From: Mycobacterium uberis
GTDB lineage: Bacteria > Actinomycetota > Actinomycetes > Mycobacteriales > Mycobacteriaceae
Direction: 5' to 3'
DNA length: 64,000 nucleotides
Assembly: GCF_003408705.1 (NCBI RefSeq)
Contig: NZ_QAYL01000002.1
Location: 62,001-126,000 of the forward strand
Part shown: positions 41,160 to 51,186 of the stretch, piece by piece
Position numbering within the stretch: position 1 is the stretch's first letter
Layout of the letters: every line of letters starts with the position of its first letter
The notes under the pieces: generated by a model
Database searches by the model: none
The model's input: the letters and a program-made list of their open reading frames with translations, nothing else
What the model was told of the DNA's origin: nothing
Translations under genes and position numbers: made by a program

Positions 41160-42491
41160 ATGATTAGGTATGTGGCAGACATTAAACGCGGTCAGGCTGC
41201 GCGTAATGCGAAGCTGGCCAGCATTCCGGTCGGCATTGCCGGGCGGGCAGCGCTCGGGCTTGGCAAACGACTGACTGGCAAGCCAAAAGACGAGGTCAAC
41301 GCCGAGCTGATGAAGAAGGCCGCCAACCAATTGTTCAGTGTCCTGGGCGAGCTCAAGGGCGGGGCCATGAAGGTTGGTCAGGCGTTGTCTGTGATGGAAG
41401 CCGCGATTCCTGAAGAGTACGGTGAGCCCTACCGCGAAGCCCTGGCCAAGCTGCAAAAGGACGCTCCGCCGTTACCAGTCAATAGAGTGCATCAGGTGCT
41501 CAACGCCCAGTTGGGCACCAAGTGGCGAGACCGGTTCAGCTCGTTCAATGACACCCCGGTGGCCTCAGCCAGCATCGGCCAAGTGCATAAAGCGGTGTGG
41601 TCTGATGGCCGTGACGTGGCTGTCAAAATCCAGTATCCGGGTGCTGATGAGGCGTTGCGCGCCGACCTCAAAACTATGCAACGCATGGTAGGGGTGCTCA
41701 AACAGCTTTCCCCTGGCGCCGACGTCCAAGGTGTGGTAAGAGAACTGGTTGAACGCACCGAGATGGAACTCGACTATCGGCTGGAGGCCGCCAACCAGCG
41801 TGCTTTCGCCAAGGTGTATCAGGGAGACCCACGCTTTGTGGTGCCCCATGTGGTGGCAAGCGCACCGAAAGTAGTGGTCCAGGAGTGGATCGACGGTGTG
41901 TCGATGACCGAGATCATCCGTGACGGAACCGTTCAACAACGGGACCTGATAGGAACGCTGCTCATCGAACTCACTTTCGACGCGCCACACCGATTGGAAA
42001 TGTTGCACGGCGACGCCCACCCCGGCAATTTCATGCTGCTGCCCGATGGCCGGATGGGCGTCATCGACTTCGGCAACGTCGCACCGCTACCCGGTGGTTT
42101 CCCGATGGAGCTGGGGATGAGCATCCGATTAGCCCGGGACAAAAACTACGACCTGCTGCTGCCGACGATGGAGAAGGCCGGCCTAATCCAAAAAGGCCGA
42201 CAGGTGTCGGTGCGTGATATTGACGAGATAATGCGCCAGTACGTCGAACCCATCGAGGTCGAGGTTTTCCACTACACGCGTAAATGGCTACAAAGGAAGA
42301 GCCTAGACCGATCAGTGCCGCAGATCAGGATAGCGCGGCAGTTGGATCTGCCGGCTAAACTAGCTCTTCCGTTGCGGGTGATCGCGTCGGTGAGCGCGAT
42401 CCTCTGCCAACTCGACGCGCACGTACCAATGAAGGCATTGACGGAGGAGTTGGTTCCTGGTTTTGCCGAGCCCGATGCCGCCGTCGTCTGA
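41160..42491 (+). CDS. ABC1/UbiB-family atypical kinase-like protein (Rv3197-like)
   Basis: 443 residues. The ABC1 family has a protein-kinase-like fold with unusual motifs. Visible are the KxGQ motif (GGAMKVGQALSVMEAAIPEE), VASASIGQVHKAVWSDG (Ala-rich nucleotide loop), VAVKIQYPGADEA (Lys), MLHGDAHPGNFMLLPDG (catalytic loop) and GVIDFGNVAP (DFG). M. tuberculosis Rv3197 lies beside whiB7 and has been linked to macrolide resistance. Start choice is uncertain: ATG 41160 (MIRYVADIKRG), GTG 41172, or ATG 41139. The conserved part begins ADIKRGQAARNAK. Converges on the whiB7 pseudogene through a shared hairpin. Confidence 0.88.
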   Translation: MIRYVADIKRGQAARNAKLASIPVGIAGRAALGLGKRLTGKPKDEVNAELMKKAANQLFSVLGELKGGAMKVGQALSVMEAAIPEEYGEPYREALAKLQKDAPPLPVNRVHQVLNAQLGTKWRDRFSSFNDTPVASASIGQVHKAVWSDGRDVAVKIQYPGADEALRADLKTMQRMVGVLKQLSPGADVQGVVRELVERTEMELDYRLEAANQRAFAKVYQGDPRFVVPHVVASAPKVVVQEWIDGVSMTEIIRDGTVQQRDLIGTLLIELTFDAPHRLEMLHGDAHPGNFMLLPDGRMGVIDFGNVAPLPGGFPMELGMSIRLARDKNYDLLLPTMEKAGLIQKGRQVSVRDIDEIMRQYVEPIEVEVFHYTRKWLQRKSLDRSVPQIRIARQLDLPAKLALPLRVIASVSAILCQLDAHVPMKALTEELVPGFAEPDAAVV

Positions 42492-42499
42492 CGCTGGCA

Positions 42500-42553
42500 A
42501 AAGTGCAACTATCGAAGCTTTCTCTTCGAGAACATTTTCGGCAGTTGCACTTT
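42500..42553. terminator. Two-tier hairpin between converging ABC1 gene and whiB7
   Basis: AAAGTGCAACT (42500-42510) pairs perfectly with 42543-42553. Inside it TCGAAG (42512-42517) pairs with CTTCGA (42524-42529). It lies eight bases after the ABC1-gene stop and eleven beyond the whiB7 end, and could end transcription from both sides. Confidence 0.75.
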
Positions 42554-42564
42554 CGTGGCTTTAT

Positions 42565-42809
42565 CTAATCAGCAATGACGTCCTTGCGCGAACGTTTGCG
42601 ATTCACGATCACGCCCCGGCCGAAACCCCCAGCGCTCGGCCCGTTCCAGCGCAGCCGTCAGGCACTGGCGGCGGATCAGGCAGTTCGCGCAGAACGTTCT
42701 GGCACACTCCACGTCAGCTAGGGTCTCAGCGAACCACAGGCCGGGATTGCGGAGGACATGGCACAGCAACACTGACAGCGTCTGTTTAGGGACTGTTCAG
42801 TGCCGACAT
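42565..42809 (-). pseudogene. whiB7: Decayed WhiB7 redox/antibiotic-response regulator
   Basis: WhiB7 is the iron-sulfur activator of intrinsic resistance (erm, tap, eis in relatives). From ATG 42809 the frame reads MSALNSP and meets TAA. A one-base change would continue PKQTLSVLLCHV. The middle is well kept, with the four cluster cysteines in LLCHV, RTFCANC and IRRQC. After ERWG the sequence is frameshifted and shortened: the GVWGG turn is gone and the AT-hook tail survives out of frame as NRKRSRKDVIAD. Two independent lesions make a functional protein very unlikely. Confidence 0.88.
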
Positions 42810-43230
42810 GTCCTTCTCACCTGTTTCCTGGTCTGGTGGCTATCTTTCTTCAGGGATCCGGATCATGTTAGTGAGGTTGTTGCCTCACAAAGCTATGGAC
42901 ACAGATCCTGGTGACTTTGGGTCCGTGGCCTTCGGGCGAAAATCGGACTGACTACGTAGTTACGTTATAGCCCAGATCGACGGACAGTTAAGTTTTGGCA
43001 GCACCACAGCAGAGTCTAGCCACACACGCACCAAACATGTTGTAGTCAAGCATTGGTGGCCACCCTCCTCTCCGTTTCGCCTACCTTTAAACTTGACTGC
43101 AGCCAGCCATTCAACACCATTTCAGCGCCAGCCAACAGAGTGCGGATTTGAGGGTAACGGCGGCAACAGCCAGTGGCAACCGATTTTCTGATCTGCACTT
43201 TGCCCGCTATTAACTCAATGGTGCGGACAA
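42810..43230. other. Former whiB7 leader region
   Basis: 420 bases between uvrD2 and whiB7. In relatives whiB7 has a long regulated leader here. I see no intact upstream ORF or attenuator that I can support. Confidence 0.4.
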
Positions 43231-45375
43231 TCAGGTTCGCGTCCTCGCTGTACCGACATGGTCGCGAACCAACTGCAGCACATCTGATCCGTATTGCTTC
43301 AGCTTGCGTGCGCCAACACCCGGAACGGCGATCAACGCTTCCTCATCGACAGGCAGCAGCTCGGCAATTGCGATCAACGTGTCGTCGGTAAAGACAACAT
43401 ACGCAGGCACATCCTGTTCCCTGGCAGTGCCCAGTCGCCACTTTTTGAGCTGCAGCAACAGTTCCTCGTCAACGTTTGCGGCACATGTTTCACACCGCCG
43501 CAGCATGACAGGCGCGGGTGTGGTCAAGTCGTTCTTACAGATGCGGCAGCGCGACATAGCGACCCGGTTACCCCGGAATCTGCTCAGCACCGGACCTTGA
43601 CGCGTCTGTGGCGCGATACCGTTGAGAAACCGCGACGGTTTGCGGCTCTGACGTCCACTCGGAGTTCGCGATAACGCCCAGCTAAGCGCCAAATACACTC
43701 GGGCCCTGGTGATTCCAACGTAGAGCAGCCGACGCTCTTCCTCGACGAGTTCACTGTCGCAACCGTGTGCCAACGCGTGCGAGATAGGTAATATTCCGTC
43801 GGTCAACCCGACCAGGAACACTGCATCCCACTCAAGTCCTTTGGCGGCATGCAGTGAGGCTAGTGTGACGCCCTGTACCATCGATGGGTGTAGCACATCG
43901 GTGCGCAACCGAAGCTCGGCCAACAACCCCGGAAGCTCCAGCTGAGGACACTGCGCTACTTTGTCGTCGACCAATCCGGCCAGCGTGGTCAGCGCCTCCC
44001 AGCGAGCCCGGGCGCGGGTGCCGACCGGTTGTTCGGCCGTGAGCCCCAATGGCTGCAGAATACCACGGACCACGTCCGGTAATGGGCCGGACAGGCCTGT
44101 TTTGGAGCCATGTTCCACACTGCGCTGCAAGGCTAACAGCGCCTGCTTGATCTCCTGACGTTTGAAAAACCCCTCGCCGCCGTGAACCTGATAGGCAATC
44201 CCCGCCTCGGTCAACGCCTCCTCGTATACCTCGGACTGCGCATTGACCCGGTAAAGCACCGCGATCTCGGATGATGGGGTGCCGGATTCGATCAGTCGAG
44301 CGATTGATGCCGCCACCGCAGCAGCCTCAGCAGGCTCGTCGGAATGCTCGTGAAACGACGCGGCCGGACCCGGCTCACGCTGGCCAGACAGTCGAAGTCT
44401 GCTTCCCGCAACCCGGCCACGAGCCGCGGAGATCACCTGATTTGCCAGCGACACCACCTGCGGAGTGGACCGATAGTCGCGCTCCAGACGCACCACCGTC
44501 GCGTTTGGAAACTGCCGGGTAAAGTTAAGCAGGAAACGAGGTGAAGCCCCAGTGAACGAATAAATAGTCTGATTGGCGTCACCGACCACAGTCAGGTCAT
44601 CTCGATCGCCCAGCCAGGCCGAAAGCACCCGCTGCTGTAGCGGGGTGATGTCTTGGTACTCGTCGACAACAAAACAGCGGTAGCGATCCCGAAACTCCTC
44701 GGCCACTGTTGCATCGTTCTCGATCGCAGCGGCAGTATGTAGCAGCAGGTCATCGAAGTCGATCAGCGTAATACCTTGGACACCATCGCCGCGAGCCTTG
44801 AGGGCTTCATAAGCCAGGTAGACGTCCGCGATTTGCGTAGCCTCTAACGGAGTATCTCTACCTGCAGCAACCACAGAGACTACGTATTCCTCAGGTCCAA
44901 TCAGCGAGGCCTTGGCCCATTCAATCTCGCCGGCCAGGTCACGCACGTCATCAGTACCGACATGCAGCCTGGCGCGACTAGCCGCCCGCGCAACAGTGGC
45001 GAACTTGCTATCTAACAGCTGCCAACCGGTATCACCGATCACCCGTGGCCAGAAATACCGCAGCTGTCGGTGCGCAGCAGCATGAAAGGTCAGGGCCTGC
45101 ACGGCGCCAACACCCGAACCAACTTGCGCTGCGGCACCAAGCGCCCGTAAACGGGAGCGCATCTCTCCCGCCGCACGCTGGGTGAATGTCACCGCCAGCA
45201 CCTGTCCGGCGGCGACGTGACCAGTCCCGACGAGTTGGGCAATGCGGTGAGTAATGGTGCGGGTCTTACCCGTTCCAGCGCCCGCTAGTACACAGACAGG
45301 TCCACGCGGAGCCAGCACGGCCTCGCGCTGCTCGTCGTCCAGTCCGGCGGTCAATGGGTCTGCAACCATCGGCAT
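43231..45375 (-). CDS. uvrD2: ATP-dependent DNA helicase UvrD2
   Basis: Superfamily 1A 3'-5' helicase, 714 residues. Q-motif and Walker [13 protein letters not shown] and [16 protein letters not shown]. Motif II is [12 protein letters not shown], motif [18 protein letters not shown], motif [16 protein letters not shown], motif [21 protein letters not shown], motif [22 protein letters not shown]. The C-terminus carries the Zn-like four-Cys motif (CRICKND and CETCAAN) and an HRDC domain, the UvrD2 architecture. I chose ATG 45375 ([14 protein letters not shown]), which fits the M. tuberculosis start. The frame is open to 45516. It is essential in M. tuberculosis, consistent with being kept. Confidence 0.93.
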   Translation of the reverse strand: MPMVADPLTAGLDDEQREAVLAPRGPVCVLAGAGTGKTRTITHRIAQLVGTGHVAAGQVLAVTFTQRAAGEMRSRLRALGAAAQVGSGVGAVQALTFHAAAHRQLRYFWPRVIGDTGWQLLDSKFATVARAASRARLHVGTDDVRDLAGEIEWAKASLIGPEEYVVSVVAAGRDTPLEATQIADVYLAYEALKARGDGVQGITLIDFDDLLLHTAAAIENDATVAEEFRDRYRCFVVDEYQDITPLQQRVLSAWLGDRDDLTVVGDANQTIYSFTGASPRFLLNFTRQFPNATVVRLERDYRSTPQVVSLANQVISAARGRVAGSRLRLSGQREPGPAASFHEHSDEPAEAAAVAASIARLIESGTPSSEIAVLYRVNAQSEVYEEALTEAGIAYQVHGGEGFFKRQEIKQALLALQRSVEHGSKTGLSGPLPDVVRGILQPLGLTAEQPVGTRARARWEALTTLAGLVDDKVAQCPQLELPGLLAELRLRTDVLHPSMVQGVTLASLHAAKGLEWDAVFLVGLTDGILPISHALAHGCDSELVEEERRLLYVGITRARVYLALSWALSRTPSGRQSRKPSRFLNGIAPQTRQGPVLSRFRGNRVAMSRCRICKNDLTTPAPVMLRRCETCAANVDEELLLQLKKWRLGTAREQDVPAYVVFTDDTLIAIAELLPVDEEALIAVPGVGARKLKQYGSDVLQLVRDHVGTARTRT

Positions 45376-45780
45376 AGAATCCATCCTGACAGCTAAGACA
45401 GACAAACCTTGCGCATCGCCATGCCCGATGCTGTTCTCAGCATATCTATAATTAGGGCGCAGTCCTGGCGAAGCCAACCGAGATAACCGGCTAAAGACAC
45501 CGGTACTGATCTCCAAGTAGTTATGCTGGGACCTCGCCGGCCACCTACGCCGCTAGCCCCATCGCTTGAACTGATATTCAGCACTTGCGTCTTGACACCG
45601 TTGCCATACGACTGTGGCACCAAACTTTCGAGGCCACGCTGTCCGTATCATAATGTTCTGGGTTCTTTTTGGCCAATCGCAGACTACGGTCCGTATAAGA
45701 CGCTCATCACCGATGAAGCCCAAGGCTCAACTTGCCAAGCCATAAGCATCGTAGCAAGTGGACTCTAGAGGCGGTTATCG
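45376..45780. other. Intergenic region upstream of uvrD2
   Basis: 400 bases. M. tuberculosis encodes the mycoredoxin Mrx1 here. I looked for its CGYC active site on both strands and did not find it. A forward open frame at 45523-45768 has no recognisable motif. Confidence 0.4.
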
Positions 45781-46440
45781 TTGATTCACAAAGCTTTTGA
45801 CGTTGAATTAGCTTTCATCGTTTGCAACCTTGCGATCGTTGTGTCAGCCTGTTTACATCCGCCTATTCCGGCCAAACCGGCCACAGCCGCGCCACGTGTC
45901 GACGCCAAGTCGTTAATCGTCAACGTCGCTGATGCAATCCGCATAACCAATTGCGCCGACCTCACACCGCGGACAAAGGCAGACCGGCGTCAGTCGCCTG
46001 TAGAATACACAAAGACTCCCGGCCCGTACCGGGCCGGTGGGAAATAATATTTTTACGTTCACCAGCGACTAAACACAATTCCGCAAGATGTAACATAGCG
46101 GTAAGAATCGAAGGCTTAGAGTCGGGTGGCATGACCCCCAATCGATCAGGTCAGTCAGGACGTCGCCATGTATCCAAACGACGATTCCGCGCCTATGGCA
46201 CTCGATCAGTCGGCGATATCACTGTGTGCAGCGTTTCACGACAGTGCCTACAATTTCGCTCTGGAGAAGCCAGATCTTGCCATCGTGAGGCCAAACTTCG
46301 TGGGATGGAGTCATCAGTATAATGTCAAACCGTCAGTGTTGATGTCCATCCGTGCTAGGCTTAGAACCAGCAGGCGAAACCGCAGAAATTATAGGTGCCG
46401 TCCTTTAGGCCATAACCGACCGCATCGACTAGGGCTGCCT
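45781..46440 (+). pseudogene. Decayed lipoprotein with PknH-like extracellular sensor domain
   Basis: Starts with a TTG and a signal ending in a lipobox-like VVSAC (FIVCNLAIVVSACLHPP). DAKSLIVNVADAIRITNCAD follows, like the head of PknH-type sensor domains. After frameshifts come INQVSQDVAMYPND, LCAAFHDSAYNFALEKPD and WSHQYNVKPSVLMSI, the conserved order of that domain including its paired cysteines. The end after about 46360 is out of frame and lost. Related intact lipoproteins occur in other mycobacteria, but I cannot say which paralog this is. Confidence 0.7.
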
Positions 46441-46444
46441 TGGT

Positions 46445-47215
46445 CCACCGTCGCTCAAGATTCGATGATCACGCGGGAGATCGAGATTGATCCAGGGAGC
46501 AATAGTTTCGACTCGGATGTAGCTGGTCCAATTGCGGGCTTCAAGCGCTGTGCGTACCTCGTCGCGGGTTAACCACACCGCTTCGACAATCTCGCTGTCA
46601 TTAAACGAAAAGTCCTAATCCGGATCACTCAAGGCATGAAAACCGACCGTCAGCAAGTGCGGAAATAGCTAGAGCTGGCTGCCCCGGTAATGCACATCTC
46701 AGACACTCCGACCGATCTCCTCGCGGATCTCTCGAGTAACGCAGACTTCGAATGACTCGCCAGCCTCGACAAAACCGGCCAGCAGCGAGAATATCCGCTC
46801 AGGCCACGCGGTCTGACTCGCCAGCACCGCACGGTCGCCCCCACCATGGACTAAACAGATAACGGGCAGGTCGATACGCGGGAACTCCTCGTGGCTAATG
46901 ACCGGGTTGACTCGTGACCAGCCCGCCCTGGCTGATTTCATCGGTGAGCAGTCGACTTAACTGAACCGGGAACTGCCATGCCAATTCAGCAACGCGGCAG
47001 CGGACGACACTAGTTTACTGCTCGTGTCGTCGAAGACCCTTCCAAGACTGCGGAGGTTCACCATGTCAGCTTCCACATCGGGACCGTCAAGGCGCTTCCA
47101 ACACAGCCCGAACGTAGCAGCCGCGACGTCGGTACGCAGTTGATCGGTCCGATCGACGCCCACGCACGACAGCAATGGAACATTCCACAACTGAATATCC
47201 ATGCCAACCCTCTGG
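46445..47215 (-). pseudogene. nudC: Decayed NADH pyrophosphatase NudC
   Basis: NudC hydrolyses NAD(H) and is linked to isoniazid- and ethionamide-adduct turnover in mycobacteria. Fragments in order: MDIQLWNVPLLSCVGVD, GRVFDDTSSKLVSSAAALLN, SRVNPVISHEEFPRI and the Nudix box, still complete, as GFVEAGESFEVCVTREIREE IG (two parts of one motif at 46700-46770). It then degenerates and ends LLPGSISISRVIIES, a stop, ATVD. At least two frameshifts and several stops break it. Location between uvrD2 and the K+ channel matches Rv3199c. Confidence 0.88.
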
Positions 47216-47243
47216 CAACGACCCACCACGCCCGCGCCACCCA

Positions 47244-48365
47244 CTAGTGGCCCGCGTGCCGAATATAGAGTAACCGGTCGCTGACCTCGACGGCGTCCAC
47301 CTCGGGCGCACCGATGCGTAGCAAGCGGCCACCACGCACTACACCAAGCACAATGTCGCGCAGATGTCGCGGGGATCCACCGACCTCGGTCGGTTCCACC
47401 TCGCGTTCGGCAATCGTCAATCCGGCGTGAGGAGTTAACAGATCTTCAATCATCTCCACAACACTGGGTGTGGTGGTGGCAAGGCCGAGCAACCTACCTG
47501 CGGTCGCCGAGGAGACCACCACCAAGTCAGCACCCGATTGCTGCAACAGGTGCTGATTCTCAGCCTCCCGAATCGACACCACGATCTTGGCCTTGGGTGA
47601 CAACTCTCGAGCCGTCAAAGTGACCAGCACGGCGGTGTCATCGCGACCGGTTGCGATGACGATCGAGGCCGCATGCTGGGCCCCGGCTAACTGCAGCACA
47701 TCGGATTTGGTGGCGTCGCCGTGCACTGTGACCAGGCCAGCAGTCGCGGCATGCTCGAGAGCGGTTCGATCGGTGTCAACGATGACTATCTCGCCTTGCA
47801 TGGCTTCATCGCTGAGCCTCGTGGCGACCGCCGTTTTCCCCTTGGTGCCGTAGCCGATCACGATGGCATGATTGCGCACTCTGTTCCTCCAACGCTGGAT
47901 CTTCCACCCCTGCCGCGACCGCTCGGAGAGGACCTCAAGCGTCGTGCCCACCAACACGGCCAAGAACGCGATCCGCAGCGGCGCAAAGACCACGATATTA
48001 ACCAAACGCGCGGCTACAGTACATGGCGTGATGTCACCGTAGCCGGTCGTCGATAGCGACACGGCCGCAAAGTACAAACAGTCCAGGAATGTCAACCCGC
48101 CATCCCGCACATCGCGGTACCCGCTTCGGTACAGGTAGACAACAACAGCGGCCGCGAACAGCACCACCAAGGCAATAGCCATTCGGCGGGTGATCACACG
48201 GACAGGGCTAGAATGAAGGTCAGGGATACGTAGCACACTAACTAGGAGATGACCAGGCTGGGTGGCCAATGTCTTATAGAGGCCACCACGCTGCTGCAAC
48301 CTACCGCTGCGCACGACACCTAATGTAACCACGATCGCTGGTTCCCCAATAGCTGGGCAGCGCAC
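47244..48365 (-). CDS. Potassium channel with TrkA-N (RCK) domain (Rv3200c-like)
   Basis: 373 residues. Two membrane helices flank a pore loop: MAIALVVLFAAAVVVYLYR, then LSTTGYGDITP (K+ selectivity filter TTGYGD), then IVVFAPLRIAFLAVLVGTTL. The cytoplasmic RCK domain starts HAIVIGYGTKGKTAVATRL, a GxGxxG-type nucleotide site, and VIVDTDRTALEHAATAGLV. A TrkA-C-like domain follows. It is the only intact gene between 45.8 and 51.1 kb, with pseudogenes on both sides. Start at ATG 48365 is not certain. The conserved part begins near residue 30. Confidence 0.9.
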   Translation of the reverse strand: MRCPAIGEPAIVVTLGVVRSGRLQQRGGLYKTLATQPGHLLVSVLRIPDLHSSPVRVITRRMAIALVVLFAAAVVVYLYRSGYRDVRDGGLTFLDCLYFAAVSLSTTGYGDITPCTVAARLVNIVVFAPLRIAFLAVLVGTTLEVLSERSRQGWKIQRWRNRVRNHAIVIGYGTKGKTAVATRLSDEAMQGEIVIVDTDRTALEHAATAGLVTVHGDATKSDVLQLAGAQHAASIVIATGRDDTAVLVTLTARELSPKAKIVVSIREAENQHLLQQSGADLVVVSSATAGRLLGLATTTPSVVEMIEDLLTPHAGLTIAEREVEPTEVGGSPRHLRDIVLGVVRGGRLLRIGAPEVDAVEVSDRLLYIRHAGH

Positions 48366-49985
48366 ATCGCACGTCGGCAGCTAATCGGGTATGACCATCC
48401 GCTACGCAAGTAGTAGCAGACCGTGTGCACCAATGACTCCGGGCACCTGCATAACGTGTCCCACGCCAAGCAGGTAAACAACAGCCTAGACACATGGCCG
48501 CCGCCCTGCGCGGCGGCTAACCAATCTTTCAACCCACCACGATGATATCGCCATCGGGATCTATGAACGCCACATAACTGCGGCCAACTCCTGAGTGTCG
48601 CCAACATCGGAGTCCGCAGTAACTAGCAAGTAAGCACGATCAAACAACCAATCCACACCATAAAACCACTGAACATAGGAATGAAACACATTGTCCAACA
48701 ATGCGTAAAGGTACAGACGACGCATCAGCCGTCGAACAACACCGATCCGGTTGCGGACCAGGTCCACCAAACCAGTGAATGACACCTGACTGAGCAGTGT
48801 TTTGTCGAGAAGCCTTCCTAAACTTGAACTCTCGGCCAATACGGCATTGCAGTCGACGGCCCAACCTTCGATATCGATGATGAGATGAGCCGTGTATCCC
48901 GACATCGGGGCTACCATTAACTCCGCTCTGCGTTCGACGTCACCGCGACGCTCGGTCAACGGATCAGCAAGCCGATCCACTTCAATAACATTGTTGTGCA
49001 GAGTATTTCGTTTAACGCTAGCGGAAGCAAATGCCCATTGTTCCACTATCCTGCAGGGATCACCGACCGCGGCCGATCGGTCGATGATGTCCTTGAGGTT
49101 GCACAGAAAATCCGACGGAATGCAAGGCTTTACCCTTGTGGTTACCCAAGTGATGACCGGACACCAGCAACGTGTCCTCGGCTCTGGTGATGCCCACGTA
49201 CAACAGACTGTTCTCCTCGTCGACACACCGCTGTTAAAGTTGGCGACGATGCACGGAAATCTTGCCCGACAGCTGGTTTCGATTGGCAATATCCGCTGGT
49301 ATCCAGCACCGGAATGCGGAGTGTACCCGCTGAGCTGCGATCGCCACGCAGCAGCGGAGGAAACTCAGCGCGCCGCTAAGCTAGGTAGCCTTCGATGCGG
49401 TCTACGGGGATATTACACCCAACAGATAAGCAACCACCACCTACCACTCCAAATTCTTCGCAGTGTGCACTATGAAAACCTGGATCCGATCTGGAGTCAC
49501 GGCCAGCTGGGCCAAGAAGCCCGTTCTCGACCACGTTTGGCCACCTAGGCCAACAGAACAGTGATCAACGCCACAGCCGACACATTGATCTCATTCAGCA
49601 GAGCACATATCCAATCAGCATAGTTGGGGACCACGTCGGCGAAAGCGTCAAGGTGGTGCCATGTTGACCCAAACACCTAAAAACCCTGGCGTAGCAGTGC
49701 CCGGATTTCACAGTCGACGCCTAGCATGCACGCCACCTCGGCAACCAGTTCGGGCAACGAATGACAGAGGTGGCCTCATGGTGTGGTGAGTTCGCCGGCC
49801 AATGCACAAACACGCAATCTCGACATCGGAACCGACCACTCTCGTGATCGACTCGGGCGAACGTATCCTCGCCGCAAAGTCGCCCGTCCAGCGCCAACAC
49901 GCGCCGCCACAACGCGGCGACATCGCGGTCACCGAACCGCCAGCGTGAACCAGTCAGCACAAGCACTGTCGCAGCGCCCACCGTC
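48366..49985 (-). pseudogene. adnB: Decayed AdnB helicase-nuclease subunit (Rv3201c-like)
   Basis: AdnAB is the mycobacterial motor-nuclease that resects DNA double-strand breaks. Recognisable fragments: LVLTGSRWRFGDRDVAALWR (49870-49960), a motif VI-like [17 protein letters not shown] in another frame (49150-49220), VPSDFLCNLKDII (about 49080-49130), VFHSYVQWFYGVDWLFD (48630-48680) and DSDVGDTQELAA (48570-48610). The gene should be over 3.2 kb and is reduced to about 1.6 kb of out-of-frame pieces. Assignment to adnB rests on position and these motifs. Confidence 0.72.
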
Positions 49986-50395
49986 AGGTCAGCGACCTAA
50001 GGGATAGGCAGTAGGTCGGCCAGACAGACAACCTGAACCGGGATTCCAGCGAGCGCGCAGAGCATCGGCTATGGGTGTAACGGCCGCATTGCTGCACACC
50101 AGCACCGTGGCAGTGGACAAGCCTACGGCGTCGAATCGCTGATAATGCGCCGATATTTGGTCGGTGATCCACTCGAGTTCGACGGTGCTCACCGGCCCAG
50201 TCCTGCCGAGATAAACCAGGCGAGCGCCGATCGGCTGCATGATGGTAGGGCTAGCCAAGAACATGCCTTCGGCCATTACCAATCGATAACAGCACCCGCT
50301 GGGCGTGTCGTTGCGTATCATCCTTGCTGACCGGCGTTTGCCGGTCTCGATGTCGACGAGCACCAACCGGCCGACGGCGTAACGTTCCAGCCGAT
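49986..50395 (-). pseudogene. adnA: Remnant of AdnA C-terminal nuclease domain (Rv3202c-like)
   Basis: A 125-codon reverse open stretch begins VLVDIETGKRRSARMI, close to the RecB-nuclease motif with Asp and Lys (VDxxTGK), then VMAEGMFL, GARLVYLGRTGP. This is the C-terminal nuclease domain of an AdnA/AdnB protein. The remaining 2.5 kb of adnA is gone: lipV, which is divergent from it in M. tuberculosis, starts right after. Confidence 0.62.
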
Positions 50396-50414
50396 CGACC
50401 CAACTGCGTAGGCG

Positions 50415-50823
50415 AAGTTCTTCCCCTCAACTACCCGGACGCAACACAAGCGCGCGTCGAGAAATCCATGGGCTCGTGGGTAGAGGTGGACCCGGTGTTA
50501 CTCAATGCAATGCCGAACTCAACGGGAACCTGGTTCAACTGTCCGGTGGACGATACGGCTGGCACGTGAGTATGCGGACGATCATGTCCTACTGGAGCGA
50601 GTTGGTCCGCGCGGTCATGTTGCCACCTGTGGGAACGGCGACCACACTGGTGCGAGCGACACAGACCTCGCCGCCCGACGTCAGCGACCAACTCATCGCA
50701 AGGCTGCACCAAGGATTGGGATCCGATTTTGAGCTGCTCGATTTCGACTGCGAGCACATGGTGTCGTATGTCAAGCCTACCGAAGTCGCAGCAGTGATCC
50801 ACAAGCAGTTAGAAACGCGCTGA
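50415..50823 (+). pseudogene. lipV: Decayed alpha/beta-hydrolase (LipV-like), C-terminal part
   Basis: Forward frame EVLPLNYPDATQARVEKSMG, WVEVDPVLLNAMP, then a frameshift to AELNGNLVQLSGGRYGWHVS and RTIMSYWSELVRAVMLPPVG. It continues TTLVRATQTSPPDVSDQLIA and ends DCEHMVSYVKPTEVAAVI, where His is the likely catalytic histidine. The nucleophile part is missing. Position matches Rv3203. Confidence 0.72.
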
Positions 50824-50834
50824 CCGTACTCACG

Positions 50835-51135
50835 ATGACTGACGATCAGATCGAGCGGATGCGCTCACTGGTAGCAGCAATTCTACCCGACCGTTTTCGC
50901 CACTTATGTCGACATCGACTCTGCCGCAAGATGTTCCAGTCCGTGTATCTCCGGTTGGATCATGCGGACCAACTCCTCCGACCTACCCTGGCACCGGGTA
51001 ATCACAGCATCTGGACGCACAGTGCGACATTTAACCACCCGACAGCTCGAATTACTAAGCGCCGAATGGATTCTCGCCGCTGACGGTAAGATGGCGCTAC
51101 ACGAGGTTCGGTACGAATTTCCGCGCGGCAGTTAG
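50835..51135 (+). pseudogene. Decayed alkyltransferase-like DNA-binding protein (Rv3204-like)
   Basis: ATL proteins bind O6-alkylguanine and hand it to excision repair. Starts MTDDQIERMRSLVAAI, then shifts frame to SGWIMRTNSSDLPWHRVITA (the PWHRV motif of the family) and RHLTTRQLELLSAEWI, ending HEVRYEFPRGS with a TAG. A frameshift near 50885 destroys it. Full original length is still visible. Confidence 0.85.
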
Positions 51136-51186
51136 TACTGATCACAAGCGCGGCAAAGCCCAGCACAGCTGGCCGTTACCGTCGGT

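Noticed and set aside
45523-45768. Forward frame considered as mycoredoxin Mrx1
   Set aside because: The CGYC active-site motif and TVP loop are absent in all three frames.
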